Below are positions 19,674 through 28,384 of a stretch of 64,000 nt of DNA, piece after piece. This stretch comes from Caballeronia sp. Lep1P3 (GTDB lineage Bacteria > Pseudomonadota > Gammaproteobacteria > Burkholderiales > Burkholderiaceae), in the NCBI RefSeq assembly GCF_022879595.1, contig NZ_CP084265.1, positions 2,852,001-2,916,000 on the forward strand, given 5' to 3'. Within the stretch, counting starts at the first letter, position 1. Every line of letters starts with the position of its first letter. A model generated the notes under the pieces. The model ran no database searches. It saw nothing but the letters and a program-made list of their open reading frames with translations, and was not told the DNA's origin. The position numbers were made by a program, and so were the translations under genes.

Positions 19674-19934
19674 ATGAAGCAGCCCAACGACGTATTCAAC
19701 GATCTGCAGCAGAAAATGAGCGAGCTTTTCAAGAATTCGCCCGCGAAGGATGTAGAGAAAAATATGCGAGCCATGCTTTCGCAGGGCTTTTCGAAGCTCG
19801 ATCTCGTCACGCGCGAAGAGTTCGATACGCAGACGCAGGTGCTCGTGCGAACGCGCGCGCGCCTGGAAGAACTCGAGAAGCGCGTCGCGCAGCTGGAGCA
19901 GCGGCTTTCGAGCAGCGGCGCTTCGCAGGACTAA
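19674..19934 (+). CDS. ubiK: UbiK-type ubiquinone biosynthesis accessory factor (BMFP domain, YqiC family)
   Basis: 86 residues, beginning MKQPNDVFNDLQQKMSELF. It has an amphipathic N-terminal region and a C-terminal coiled coil (about residues 50-80, RTRARLEELEKRVAQLEQRL). In E. coli UbiK trimerises, binds membranes and helps the later steps of aerobic ubiquinone synthesis. The start is chosen from AGGGAG just upstream. It is followed by comM after 95 bases and preceded by the divergent glnK operon. Confidence 0.9.
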   Translation: MKQPNDVFNDLQQKMSELFKNSPAKDVEKNMRAMLSQGFSKLDLVTREEFDTQTQVLVRTRARLEELEKRVAQLEQRLSSSGASQD

Positions 19935-20029
19935 AGCGCCGCATCCTCTGGTACCCGGCCGGCGAGCCGTGAAGTCCTAGTCTCATTGCCGGCGCAGCCA
20001 TCGCGGTGTGCGCCGTTTCAGGTGAAATC

Positions 20030-21586
20030 ATGTCGCTTGCCGTGGTACGCAGCCGCGCGCCCGCCCCTGGGCGCGCGCCGGAAGTCGTCGTCGAAGTCCA
20101 TCTGTCCAACGGGCTGCCGTCGTTCTCCATCGTCGGCCTGCCTGATCTCGAAGTGCGCGAAAGCCGCGAGCGCGTGCGCGCGGCGCTTCAGAATTGCGGC
20201 TTCGACTTTCCCGTGAGCCGTATCACCGTCAATCTCGCGCCCGCCGATCTGCCGAAGGAATCGGGCCGCTTCGACTTGCCTGTCGCGCTCGGCATCCTCG
20301 CCGCGAGCGGGCAGATTCCGGCGGAATCGCTCGAGCATCGCGAGTTCGCGGGCGAGTTGTCGCTGACGGGCGCACTGCGTCCGATGCGCGGCGCCTTCGC
20401 GATGGTCTGCGGCGCGGCCCGGCAGTACGCGGGCGCCGACGCACGCGACGCGCAGGCCGCGCGCGTGCCGCAAATCTACGTTCCGCTCGCAAGCGCAGCG
20501 GAAGCCGCGCTCGTGCCGGGCATCGATGTGTACGGCGCCGAGGACCTTCCCACGCTCTGCGCTCACCTCAACGGTGTGCCGGATGCGCGCCTGAGACCGG
20601 TGCGCGCCGAGACGCTTTGCGCGGCGAGCGGCGCGGCGTCGCCCGATCTCGCGGATGTCATCGGCCATCCGGGTGCGCGGCGCCCGCTCGAGGTGGCGGC
20701 GGCGGGCGGGCATCATCTGCTGATGGTCGGGCCGCCCGGCGCCGGCAAGTCGATGCTCGCCGCGCGCCTGCCCGGTCTCCTTCCGCCGATGACGGACGAC
20801 GAAGCCCTGAGCTCCGCCGCGATTCTCTCGGCGAGCACGCTCGGCTTCAGCCCGGCGCAGTGGCGGCAGCGGCCCTTTCGCGCGCCGCATCATTCGTCGA
20901 GTTCGGTCGCGCTCGTCGGCGGGCGCAATCCGCCGCAGCCCGGCGAAATCACGCTGGCGCACCTCGGCGTTCTCTTTCTCGACGAACTCCCCGAATTCGA
21001 CCGCAAAGTGCTCGAGACGCTGCGCGAGCCGTTGGAAGCCGGGCGCATCACCATTTCGCGCGCCGCGCAACAAGCCGACTTCCCCGCCGCCTGCCAACTC
21101 GTCGCCGCGATGAATCCGTGTCCATGCGGATGGCGCGGCGACCCCGCCGGCCGTTGCCGATGCTCGCCTGATGTCGCCGCGCGCTATCTGCGCAAGCTGT
21201 CAGGCCCGCTGATGGACCGCATCGACATTCAGATCGAGTTGCCCGCGCTTTCGCCTGCGGAGTTGTCGGCGCGCAGCGCGAAGCGCGGCGAATCGAGCGC
21301 GGACGTCGCGGCGCGCGTGTCCGCTGCGCGCGACGTGCAGTTGCGTCGGCAGGGCAAGACCAATCGCGAACTCGACGGACGCGAAGCCGACGACGTCTGC
21401 CGCCTCGATGCCGCCGGCGAAGCGCTATTGCGCTCGGCGGGCGAACGCTTCGGCTGGTCTGCGCGCGCGCACTACCGGGTGCTCAAGGTCGTGCGAACCA
21501 TCGCCGACCTCGCGGGCGCCGACGCGCCGACCGCCGCACACGTCGCGGAGGGCGTGCAGTACCGGCGCGCGCTATCCATCGCCTGA
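20030..21586 (+). CDS. comM: ComM/YifB-family Mg-chelatase-like AAA+ ATPase
   Basis: 518 residues. The N-terminal domain (about 1-200) has SFSIVGLPDLEVRESRERV and ITVNLAPADLPKESGRFDLP. The Mg-chelatase-type AAA+ core has Walker A GPPGAGKSMLA (about 236-246), RPFRAPHHSSSS, LFLDELPEF and the cysteine-containing AMNPCPCGWRGDP, followed by a C-terminal helical domain. ComM is a branch-migration helicase that promotes integration of DNA during natural transformation. It begins MSLAVVRSRA, nine codons into a longer open frame. Confidence 0.95.
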   Translation: MSLAVVRSRAPAPGRAPEVVVEVHLSNGLPSFSIVGLPDLEVRESRERVRAALQNCGFDFPVSRITVNLAPADLPKESGRFDLPVALGILAASGQIPAESLEHREFAGELSLTGALRPMRGAFAMVCGAARQYAGADARDAQAARVPQIYVPLASAAEAALVPGIDVYGAEDLPTLCAHLNGVPDARLRPVRAETLCAASGAASPDLADVIGHPGARRPLEVAAAGGHHLLMVGPPGAGKSMLAARLPGLLPPMTDDEALSSAAILSASTLGFSPAQWRQRPFRAPHHSSSSVALVGGRNPPQPGEITLAHLGVLFLDELPEFDRKVLETLREPLEAGRITISRAAQQADFPAACQLVAAMNPCPCGWRGDPAGRCRCSPDVAARYLRKLSGPLMDRIDIQIELPALSPAELSARSAKRGESSADVAARVSAARDVQLRRQGKTNRELDGREADDVCRLDAAGEALLRSAGERFGWSARAHYRVLKVVRTIADLAGADAPTAAHVAEGVQYRRALSIA

Positions 21587-21951
21587 GAAACGAAGCGTCC
21601 GTTTACTTGTGGAAAATCGCTTGTCAAGACTTGACTTATGCACACGGAGCCGATCCGTGGTTCGTTTTCATCCCATCAAACCGCCGCTTTGGAGCAATTG
21701 CCCAGACTATTGATTTTATTGAACTATTTAACTTGCCGCGTCCGAAGGCAAAGTAAGCGGCCGCCCGAATTTCGGGGCTTGGCGCGCTACCGTACGTTGT
21801 TCTCCACAAAGTTATCCACAGAGATTGTGGATAGCGGAAAAAGTCCTGACAAATCCGCGAATTACGCGCGGATGCTTGCGCGGAACTTTCACTTGCGCAG
21901 GCGAACGAGTGTGCCGCCGAACGATGCGGGTCGTCGATTCGAGGAGGCACT
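21587..21951. other. 365-base non-coding region with a cluster of DnaA-box-like sites
   Basis: The region after comM is markedly richer in A and T than its surroundings. It contains one perfect DnaA box, TTATCCACA (21812-21820), and three 8-of-9 matches: TTCTCCACA (21800-21808), the complement of CTATCCACA (21826-21834), and the complement of TTTTCCACA (21608-21616). Three of the four fall within 35 bases, two of them facing each other. An A/T-rich stretch lies between (about 21706-21735). No gene or convincing terminator was found. Confidence 0.7.
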
Positions 21952-22548
21952 CTAAAAGAGCTTGAAGGACGAGAAGAACTGTTCCGCCTGCTCGGCGGGC
22001 GGGGCGTGATCCGAGACGATGGCGACTTGATAAACATGCGCGCCCCGCGCGACGAAGCGCGCCTGAATGGTGCGCGCCTCGGGCTTTTCGCCGCTTTGGG
22101 CGCGGCCTTGTCCGCGCATCTGCATTTCGCTGCCAGTGACGTGGCCGCCCGCTGCGAGGTCGATCTCGGTCGTGCGCGCGTCGGGATGCGCGTTCACGTT
22201 GCGAGCGAGGCCCTGCTCCAGATAGTCGAGCGCGGCGCGCTGAAGCGCAGGATCGGCGCTCGGAAGCACGACCGTGCCGACCGCGAAAACGGCGTCGCCG
22301 GCTTCGGCGGTTTGCATGCGCATCGTTATCGGCTGGCCGGCAATATCGATCTTGCGTTCCGCCGCGCGCGGCTTCGCGGGCAGCGTCACTTCGTAACCGT
22401 CGTCGTTATTCGTGACGGTGCGCCAGTCGTAGGCGGGCGTGCAAGCGACGAGCGCGGCGCACCCCAGCGCGATGCACGCGGCGGCGCGCGAAGTCCGTGC
22501 GAGGAAACGGCGCAATTTCGCCGGGTTGGGGGAAGAAACGTGCGTCAT
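21952..22548 (-). CDS. Putative lipoprotein of unknown function
   Basis: 198 residues from MTHVSSPNPA. A basic N-terminus and hydrophobic segment end in the lipobox LVAC, so it is probably lipid-anchored. The exported part (about 165 residues) has regular alternating patterns (YEVTLPAKPRAAERKIDIAG, VYQVAIVSDHAPPAEQAEQF) typical of small exported beta-rich domains; I do not recognise the family. It diverges from the thioredoxin gene across 156 bases. Confidence 0.72.
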   Translation of the reverse strand: MTHVSSPNPAKLRRFLARTSRAAACIALGCAALVACTPAYDWRTVTNNDDGYEVTLPAKPRAAERKIDIAGQPITMRMQTAEAGDAVFAVGTVVLPSADPALQRAALDYLEQGLARNVNAHPDARTTEIDLAAGGHVTGSEMQMRGQGRAQSGEKPEARTIQARFVARGAHVYQVAIVSDHAPPAEQAEQFFSSFKLF

Positions 22549-22704
22549 GTCGATTCGATGCGTGGAAAGCATCATTATCGCGCCGCTATGCAGCGCCTTT
22601 CCCCGCCGTCATGATGCCGCCGCGCGTTTGGGGCTAAAATACTCGGCACTTTCCCATTGCATGTGCGTCCACCGCGGCGCTCGAATCTGCAATCCGAGGT
22701 TCCC

Positions 22705-23241
22705 ATGTCCCAAACCACGCAAGATAATCCCGCGCGCGCCAAGAGCCCGCTGCGCTACATCGTGATGGCGCTCGTCGCGGGCGTGATCGCCTGCACCGGC
22801 TACTTTGCCTTCGGCGGGCAGCAGCGCGTGCCGGACGCCACTTTCACGCTGCTATCGGGACAGAAGATTTCCACATCGGCGGATCTCAAGGGCAAGGTCT
22901 ATCTCGTCAATTTCTGGGCGACGAGTTGCGAGACCTGCATGAAGGAAATGCCCGAGATGATTCACACGTACAACAAGTTCAAGGGCCGCGGTCTCGAATT
23001 CGTCGCGGTGGCGATGAACTACGACGCGCCGATGTACGTCAGCAACTACGCGCAGACGCGCAATCTGCCGTTCAAGGTCGCGATGGACGACGGCAGCGCG
23101 GCCAAGCAATTCGGCAACGTGCAACTCACGCCGACGACCTTCGTCATCGATAAAAACGGCAAGATTCTCAAGCGCTATGTCGGCGAACCGACGTTCGCGG
23201 AACTGGACGCGCTGCTCGACAAGGCGCTCGGCTCGGCCTGA
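22705..23241 (+). CDS. TlpA/ResA-like membrane-anchored thioredoxin
   Basis: 178 residues with an N-terminal anchor (about 17-37), then an AhpC/TSA-Redoxin thioredoxin fold with NFWATSCETCMKEMP (Cys75 and Cys78) and the cis-Pro loop in LTPTTFVID. TlpA and ResA proteins reduce periplasmic apocytochromes or copper-site proteins. A link with oxidase maturation is possible but the cox genes are 20 kb away. The start follows CCGAGG. A strong terminator follows the gene. Confidence 0.9.
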   Translation: MSQTTQDNPARAKSPLRYIVMALVAGVIACTGYFAFGGQQRVPDATFTLLSGQKISTSADLKGKVYLVNFWATSCETCMKEMPEMIHTYNKFKGRGLEFVAVAMNYDAPMYVSNYAQTRNLPFKVAMDDGSAAKQFGNVQLTPTTFVIDKNGKILKRYVGEPTFAELDALLDKALGSA

Positions 23242-23264
23242 CGCAAAACACCCGCGCGCCCGCA

Positions 23265-23293
23265 CGCCCGCTTCACGCGGGCGTTCGTTTTTT
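23265..23293 (+). terminator. Rho-independent terminator of the TlpA-like gene
   Basis: CGCCCGC, a 5-base loop and GCGGGCG are followed by TTCG and six T. It lies between the converging thioredoxin and dctD genes and touches the dctD stop codon. Confidence 0.85.
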
Positions 23294-24633
23294 CACCGCT
23301 CGGAATCGCCTTTCACCGCGATTCCATATCGCTTGATCTTCTCGTAGAGCGTCGCCTTGCCGACTTGCAGGCGATCCGCCGCGACCGCCACCGCGCCGCC
23401 GCACTGCTCCAACGTTTCGCCGATGACCGCGCGCTCGAACTGCTCGGTGCGCTCCTTGAGCGATTGCGTCGTCATGTCCGGCGAAACGCCGATATCGTCC
23501 ATCACGCCCAGCACCATGCGGTCCGCCGCGTTGCGCAACTCGCGCACGTTGCCGGGCCACTCGCGCTGCATCAGTTCGGCGCGCTGCCGGTCGGTGAGGA
23601 GCGGCGCGGGCCGCCCGTAGCGCACGGCGGCATCGAGCAGAAAATGCTCGAAAAGCGGCACGATGTCCTCGCGACGCTCGTTGAGCGGCGGCAGCGTGAT
23701 CGTGACGACGTTCAGCCGGTACAAGAGGTCGCGCCGGAACGTGCCGTCCGCGACGTGCTCGTTCATGTCGCCCTTCGCGGCCGCGACCACGCGCAGATTC
23801 GCCCGCACCGGCTGGTTCGAACCGAGCCGTTCCAGCACGCCGTCCTGCAACACGCGCAGCAGTTTCACCTGCAGCGAAAGCGGCATGCTTTCGATTTCGT
23901 CGAGAAAAAGCGTGCCGCCCGACGCGTGCTCCAGCTTGCCGATGCGCCGCTTCTGCGCGCCGGTGAATGCGCCCGCCTCGAAGCCGAACATCTCCGATTC
24001 GAACATCGGCTCGGGCAGCGCGCCGCAATTCACCGCGATGAACGGCTTGTCGCGGCGCGGCGACAAGTCGTGCAGGCTGCGCGCGATCAGTTCCTTGCCC
24101 GCGCCGGTGTCGCCGTTGATGAGCACGGACGCATCCGTCGGCGCGACGTTCGCGATCAGCCGGCGAACCTGCTCGATTGCCGGACTGCGCCCGATGATGC
24201 GCGGCGCGACGCTGCTTTGCCCGGCGAGTTCGCGCCGCAGCGCCTGATTCTCGAGCACGAGCGTGCGGCGCTCCAGCGCGCGGCGCACGGCTTCCACGAG
24301 ACGCTCGGACGCGAACGGCTTCTCGATGAAATCGTAGGCGCCGTCGCGCATGGCCTGCACAGCCATCGAAATGTCGCCGTGGCCGGTGACGAGAATCACC
24401 GGCACGTCGGGCGCGCGCTCGCGGCATTGCGCGAGCAGGTCGAGACCGCTCGCGCCCGGCAGACGAATGTCGCTCACGATCACGCCGGGGAACTTCGCGT
24501 CGATTGCGCGCGCGGCGGATTCCACGCTGCCGTGGCCTGTCACGTCGAAGCCCGCCAGTTGCAGGCTCTGCACGCTCGCGCGCCGCACGAGTTCGTCGTC
24601 TTCGATGAAAATCACCTGCAAACCGGTGCTCAT
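23293..24633 (-). CDS. dctD: C4-dicarboxylate response regulator DctD (sigma-54 activator)
   Basis: 446 residues: receiver domain with phospho-acceptor Asp55 in VIVSDIRLPG, AAA+ domain with Walker A GDTGAGKE (174-181) and the sigma-54-contacting GAFTGA loop (221-226), and a C-terminal Fis-type helix-turn-helix ending ATLYEKIKRYGI. It activates sigma-54 transcription of dctA when phosphorylated by DctB. The start MSTGLQVIF is chosen; the longer open frame upstream is out-of-frame dctB sequence. dctB ends 32 bases upstream and dctA is the next gene, with matching sigma-54 and dyad sites. Confidence 0.96.
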   Translation of the reverse strand: MSTGLQVIFIEDDELVRRASVQSLQLAGFDVTGHGSVESAARAIDAKFPGVIVSDIRLPGASGLDLLAQCRERAPDVPVILVTGHGDISMAVQAMRDGAYDFIEKPFASERLVEAVRRALERRTLVLENQALRRELAGQSSVAPRIIGRSPAIEQVRRLIANVAPTDASVLINGDTGAGKELIARSLHDLSPRRDKPFIAVNCGALPEPMFESEMFGFEAGAFTGAQKRRIGKLEHASGGTLFLDEIESMPLSLQVKLLRVLQDGVLERLGSNQPVRANLRVVAAAKGDMNEHVADGTFRRDLLYRLNVVTITLPPLNERREDIVPLFEHFLLDAAVRYGRPAPLLTDRQRAELMQREWPGNVRELRNAADRMVLGVMDDIGVSPDMTTQSLKERTEQFERAVIGETLEQCGGAVAVAADRLQVGKATLYEKIKRYGIAVKGDSER

Positions 24634-24665
24634 GGTCTTGCCTCGAATCGTTTCTGCAACGTGAA

Positions 24666-26567
24666 TCACGCGCGGCGCAGCGTCAGCACGAATTCCGCGC
24701 CGTGCGAGCGGTCCGCGTCGGCCTGCGTGCCGCCTTCCGGGCCATCGGCGACGATCGGCGCGACGCGGTTTCTCGCGACGAGCGTGCCGCCGTAATCGCG
24801 CGCAATCGCCGATGAAATCGCGAGCCCGAGCCCGAGTCCGTGGCCGGTCTCCTTCGTCGTGAAGAACGGCTCGAAGAGACGCGGGAGCGCGTCGGCGGGA
24901 ATGCCCGGCCCGTTGTCGCGCACGACGATCTCGACGGCGTCGGCTCGCAGATCCAGCTCGATCGCGATGCGCGGGGCGTCGCAGGACGCGACGGCATCGA
25001 GCGCATTGCCGATCAAGTTGATGAACGCCTGCTCCAGCCGCAAGTCCTCGCAGCGCACGATGATCGGCGCGCCGTCGCGTTCGAGTTCCGGCGCGATGTC
25101 GAGCGCGACGTTCTTCAGACGCGGCTGCAGCATCGCGACGACGTTTCTCAGCGCGCGCGCCACGTCCGTGCGCGCGTTCTTGGGCCGCGCCTTTGCGACG
25201 AAGAGCTTCAACTGATTGGTGATTTTGCCCATGCGCTCGGTGAGCGCCGCAATCGCTTCGAGGTTTTCGCGCGCCGCCGCCTGATCGCCGCGCTCGATCA
25301 GCACGCGCGTGTTGTCGGAGAAACTGCGCAGCGCCGCGAGCGGCTGATTCAATTCGTGCGTGATGCCCGCCGCCATCTGCCCGAGCGCGGCGAGCTTGCT
25401 GGCCTGCACGAGTTCGTCGTGCGCGGCGCGCAAGTCCTGCTCGGCGCGCGTGCGCTCGTTCACTTCCTTCGTCAATTGCGCGTTCGCCTGTGAAAGATCC
25501 GCCGTGCGCTCCGCGACGCGCTGATTCAGTTCCGCATACGCCGTCTGCAACAGCTCGCGGCTGCGGATCATTTCGCGCACGCGCGCGCGCCGCATGCGCC
25601 AGTAGAACGCCAGCAGGCACAGCGAGAGAAAGCCGAGTCCCGTCACGACGACAGCCGTCTGCGCGCCGCTTACGACGGGATCGAGCGGCGCCATCGTGAT
25701 CAATTGCCAATCGGGTTCGCCGATGGAACGCCGCGTCGCGAGAAAGCTCGGCGCGTTGCGGCCGCCGCCGACGCGCACGATCTGCGCGCCGCCTTCGAGC
25801 GTTTCGACGATCGACATCGGCAGCGGCGTGATCGGCTGCTGCGCGTACTGGCGCGTCTGATAGACGGAGGCCTCCACGCTCTGCGGCAGCGGCCGCACGG
25901 TGTGATATTTCCACGACGGCACCGACGACAGAAAAATCACGCCGTGGTCGTCGGTGACGAGAAGCGGCTCGGAAGCGTCCGCGCCTTGCAGCCATTCCAG
26001 ATTCAGCTTGACGACCGCCACGCCGATCAACTCGCGCGTGCCTTCCTGATAAACCGGCTGCGAGATGTAGTAGCCCGGTTCGAGCGAGATGGTGCCAAGT
26101 CCGAAGAAACGTCCGACGCCGCCTTTCACGGCATCCACGAAATACGGCCGGAAGCGATATTCCACGCCGATGAAGCTGTCCGGCCCGCGCCAGTTGCTCG
26201 CGGCGACGCAAAGGCCGTTCGCGCGGATCAGATACGTCGCGGTGGCGTGCGCGCGGCGGTTCAGGTCTTCGAGATAGCGATTCGCCCGGTCCACGTTGCG
26301 CGCATCGGGCGTCACGAGAACGTCCTGCACGAACGGATGGCGCGAAAGCAGATACGGGAGATATTCGTAGCGGTCGAGCGTGCTTTTAAGCGTGCTCGTC
26401 GTGCGATCGACGCGCGCCGCCGCGTTGCGCCGCAATTCGTCGATGCCGCGCTGCCACGCGATATGCCACGTCAGCGCGCAGCATCCCGCGAAAAGCGCGG
26501 CGAGCGCGAAGAACACGAGGATGCGGCGCGTCACTTGGGCAGATTCCCGCGGCTGAGAATCCGTCAT
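24666..26567 (-). CDS. dctB: C4-dicarboxylate sensor histidine kinase DctB
   Basis: 633 residues. An N-terminal helix (about 18-40), a large periplasmic double-PAS/Cache domain with RFRPYFVDAVKGG and GYYISQPVYQ, a second membrane helix (about 310-330), a coiled coil, the H-box MAAGITHELNQPLAAL (His404), and an ATPase domain with NALDAV, DNGPGIP and GHGLGLAI-like boxes. It senses succinate, fumarate or malate and phosphorylates DctD. The start MTDSQPRE is chosen; upstream in-frame sequence is basic and unlike the family. It lies about 106 bases after dctA, with a strong hairpin between. Confidence 0.96.
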   Translation of the reverse strand: MTDSQPRESAQVTRRILVFFALAALFAGCCALTWHIAWQRGIDELRRNAAARVDRTTSTLKSTLDRYEYLPYLLSRHPFVQDVLVTPDARNVDRANRYLEDLNRRAHATATYLIRANGLCVAASNWRGPDSFIGVEYRFRPYFVDAVKGGVGRFFGLGTISLEPGYYISQPVYQEGTRELIGVAVVKLNLEWLQGADASEPLLVTDDHGVIFLSSVPSWKYHTVRPLPQSVEASVYQTRQYAQQPITPLPMSIVETLEGGAQIVRVGGGRNAPSFLATRRSIGEPDWQLITMAPLDPVVSGAQTAVVVTGLGFLSLCLLAFYWRMRRARVREMIRSRELLQTAYAELNQRVAERTADLSQANAQLTKEVNERTRAEQDLRAAHDELVQASKLAALGQMAAGITHELNQPLAALRSFSDNTRVLIERGDQAAARENLEAIAALTERMGKITNQLKLFVAKARPKNARTDVARALRNVVAMLQPRLKNVALDIAPELERDGAPIIVRCEDLRLEQAFINLIGNALDAVASCDAPRIAIELDLRADAVEIVVRDNGPGIPADALPRLFEPFFTTKETGHGLGLGLAISSAIARDYGGTLVARNRVAPIVADGPEGGTQADADRSHGAEFVLTLRRA

Positions 26568-26608
26568 TGTGGCATAGGCGTTTTCGGGATACGCCCGTGC
26601 AAACGCGC

Positions 26609-26642
26609 GCGGCGAAGCATCCGCCGATCGGTGCTTCGCCGC
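26609..26642 (-). other. Long hairpin between dctA and dctB
   Basis: 11-base perfect arms GCGGCGAAGCA/TGCTTCGCCGC with a 12-base loop that itself contains CCGATCGG. The minus strand has only three T shortly after it, so it is at best a partial terminator. It could reduce read-through from dctA into dctBD or stabilise the dctA 3' end. Confidence 0.65.
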
Positions 26643-26673
26643 GTCGCGCATGGCCAGTTTGCCGGGAGACGGC

Positions 26674-27954
26674 TTAGACCGTTTCCGCTTCGGTGTCGTC
26701 GGCGCCGTGCTGCAGCGCCGCGCGCAGCTTGTTGCGGTCGAGTTCGCGCTCCCACGCCGACACGACGACCGTCGCCACGCCATTGCCGACGATGTTCGTC
26801 AGCGCGCGGCATTCGCTCATGAAGCGGTCGATGCCGAGAATCAGCACCATGCCCGAGAGCGGAATCGTCGGCACCACGGCGAGCGTCGCCGCGAGCGTGA
26901 TGAAGCCTGCACCCGTCACGCCGCTCGCGCCCTTGGACGTGAGCATCGTCACGGCGAGCAGCGTCAACTGCTGACCCCACGTGAGGTCCGTGTTCGTCGC
27001 CTGCGCGATGAAAAGCACGGCCATCGTCATGTAGATGTTGGTGCCGTCCAGATTGAACGAATAGCCGGTCGGCACGACGAGACCCACGACCGAGCGCGAG
27101 CAGCCGAGCTTCTCGAGCTTGAGCATGAGTTGCGGCAGCGCGGCTTCGGACGAACTCGTGCCGAGCACGATCAGCATCTCTTCCTTGATGTACGCGACGA
27201 AGCGCAGGATCGAGAAGCCGACCATGCGCGCGATGATGCCGAGCACGACGACCACGAACACGATGGAAGTCAGATAGAACGTGCCGATCAGCTTGAGCAT
27301 GGGCACGAGCGAACCGATGCCGTACTTGCCGATGGTGAACGCCATCGCGCCGAACGCGCCGATCGGCGCGAGCTTCGTGATGATGCCGACCGTGCCGAAG
27401 AGCACGCTCGACAGGCTTTCGATGAAGCTCGTCACCGGACGGCCGCGCTCGCCCAGATGCGCGAGCACCGCGCCGAAGAGGAGCGCGATCAGCAGAATCT
27501 GCAGGATTTCGCCTTGCGAGAACGCGGAAACCAGCGTGTCGGGAATGATGTGCAGGAAGAAGTCGACCGTGCTCTGGCCGTGCGCTTTCGCGGCATACGT
27601 GTCGATGGCCTTGTGATCGAGCGTGGCCGGATCGATGTTGAAGCCGACGCCGGGCTTGAGCACATGCGTCGCGATGAGGCCGAGGATCAGCGCGAACGTC
27701 GACACAATTTCGAAGTACAGCAGCGCCTTGCCGCCGACGCGCCCGACCTTCTTCATGTCCTCCATCCCTGCGATGCCGGTGACGACAGTGCAAAAGATGA
27801 TCGGCCCGATCACCATCTTGATGAGTTTGATGAAGCCGTCTCCGAGCGGCTTCATGTCGGTGGCGAACGAGGGATTGAAATGCCCGAGCGCAATCCCGAT
27901 GGCGATGGCCACGAGCACCTGCACGTACAGGACTTTATAGAAAGGTTTCTTCAC
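26674..27954 (-). CDS. dctA: C4-dicarboxylate:cation symporter DctA
   Basis: 426-residue transporter of the DAACS family that imports succinate, fumarate and malate. Family features are [20 protein letters not shown], the serine-rich [11 protein letters not shown] hairpin, the [14 protein letters not shown] segment and the C-terminal [23 protein letters not shown]. The start is a GTG giving the family N-terminus (M)[12 protein letters not shown]; a TTG five codons upstream is less likely. The gene is preceded by a 210-base predicted leader, a sigma-54 promoter and two activator dyads, and is followed by dctB-dctD. Confidence 0.96.
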   Translation of the reverse strand: MKKPFYKVLYVQVLVAIAIGIALGHFNPSFATDMKPLGDGFIKLIKMVIGPIIFCTVVTGIAGMEDMKKVGRVGGKALLYFEIVSTFALILGLIATHVLKPGVGFNIDPATLDHKAIDTYAAKAHGQSTVDFFLHIIPDTLVSAFSQGEILQILLIALLFGAVLAHLGERGRPVTSFIESLSSVLFGTVGIITKLAPIGAFGAMAFTIGKYGIGSLVPMLKLIGTFYLTSIVFVVVVLGIIARMVGFSILRFVAYIKEEMLIVLGTSSSEAALPQLMLKLEKLGCSRSVVGLVVPTGYSFNLDGTNIYMTMAVLFIAQATNTDLTWGQQLTLLAVTMLTSKGASGVTGAGFITLAATLAVVPTIPLSGMVLILGIDRFMSECRALTNIVGNGVATVVVSAWERELDRNKLRAALQHGADDTEAETV

Positions 27955-28092
27955 GATGGTTCCAGGCAATGTCAGCAGTTGGCAAAAGAAGCGCCAGCGG
28001 CGAGCCGCGAAGAGCGGGCAAAGCGTCGTTGCGTGGCAGGGCCGCGCACGTCGGATCGCGTCGCGTAAGCGTGAGCCGCTACGTCGACGGAT

Positions 28093-28122
28093 TCAGGGAC
28101 GGTTGAAAGCGAAATGGTTCAT
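28093..28122 (-). CDS. Candidate nine-residue leader peptide upstream of dctA
   Basis: ATG-initiated ORF encoding MNHFAFNRP then TGA, with a perfect AAGGAG ribosome site (28131-28136) eight bases before the ATG. It lies about 42 bases inside the predicted dctA transcript, 138 bases before the dctA start and in the same frame. The strength of the ribosome site compared with the weak one at dctA suggests it is translated. It has no run of one amino acid, so classical amino-acid attenuation is not indicated. Confidence 0.5.
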   Translation of the reverse strand: MNHFAFNRP

Positions 28123-28175
28123 TGGCGTGTCTCCTTGAACTTTTATGGGCGGCTTCGCGGGCCGCGCTTCATATT

Positions 28176-28190
28176 GCAAGGGGGATGCCA
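28176..28190 (-). promoter_or_regulatory. Sigma-54 (RpoN) promoter of dctA
   Basis: The minus strand reads TGGCATCCCCCTTGC followed by AA, a very good match to TGGCAC-N5-TTGCA with exact spacing. Transcription would start near 28164, about 210 bases before the dctA GTG. Confidence 0.87.
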
Positions 28191-28259
28191 GTTTGCATCG
28201 CGCTCAACGCATTGTTTTGCATAGCGTTTTTCGCATGCGCCTTTTGCACGATTCCGGGA

Positions 28260-28298
28260 TTCCGGAAATCCGGAAATAGCGCGTCCGGGGTTCCGGAC
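28260..28298 (-). promoter_or_regulatory. Two tandem dyads, likely DctD activator sites
   Basis: TTCCGGA-AA-TCCGGAA (28260-28275) and GTCCGG-GGTT-CCGGAC (28283-28298), with centres 23 bases apart, lie about 80-120 bases upstream of the sigma-54 element. Tandem upstream dyads are the known arrangement for DctD at rhizobial dctA. Assignment to DctD is inferred from position and symmetry. Confidence 0.7.
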
Positions 28299-28332
28299 CG
28301 CTTCGCGATGCGCGCGACGGCAAGCGCGTCCG

Positions 28333-28359
28333 AAAAAAAACCCACGTCGCCGTGGGTTT
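28333..28359 (-). terminator. Rho-independent terminator of lipB-lipA
   Basis: On the minus strand AAACCCACG, a four-base loop and CGTGGG are followed by a run of T. It lies about 25 bases after the lipA stop and insulates lipA from the dctA control region. Confidence 0.9.
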
Positions 28360-28384
28360 CTCGATGCCGGATCAGCGCGCCGCG

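Larger units (their letters stand above)
27955..28384. other. 430-base control region between dctA and lipA
   Basis: From right to left it holds the lipA terminator, two tandem dyads, a sigma-54 promoter, a nine-codon ORF with an AAGGAG site, and about 138 untranslated bases before the dctA start. T-rich repeats (TTTTGCA and similar) lie between the dyads and the promoter. Individual elements are listed separately. Confidence 0.75.

Noticed and set aside
23293..26211. Apparent 972-residue protein ending in DctD
   Set aside because: The first 526 codons are an out-of-frame reading of dctB. The true dctD begins at 24633 with a proper receiver domain, so there is no fusion.
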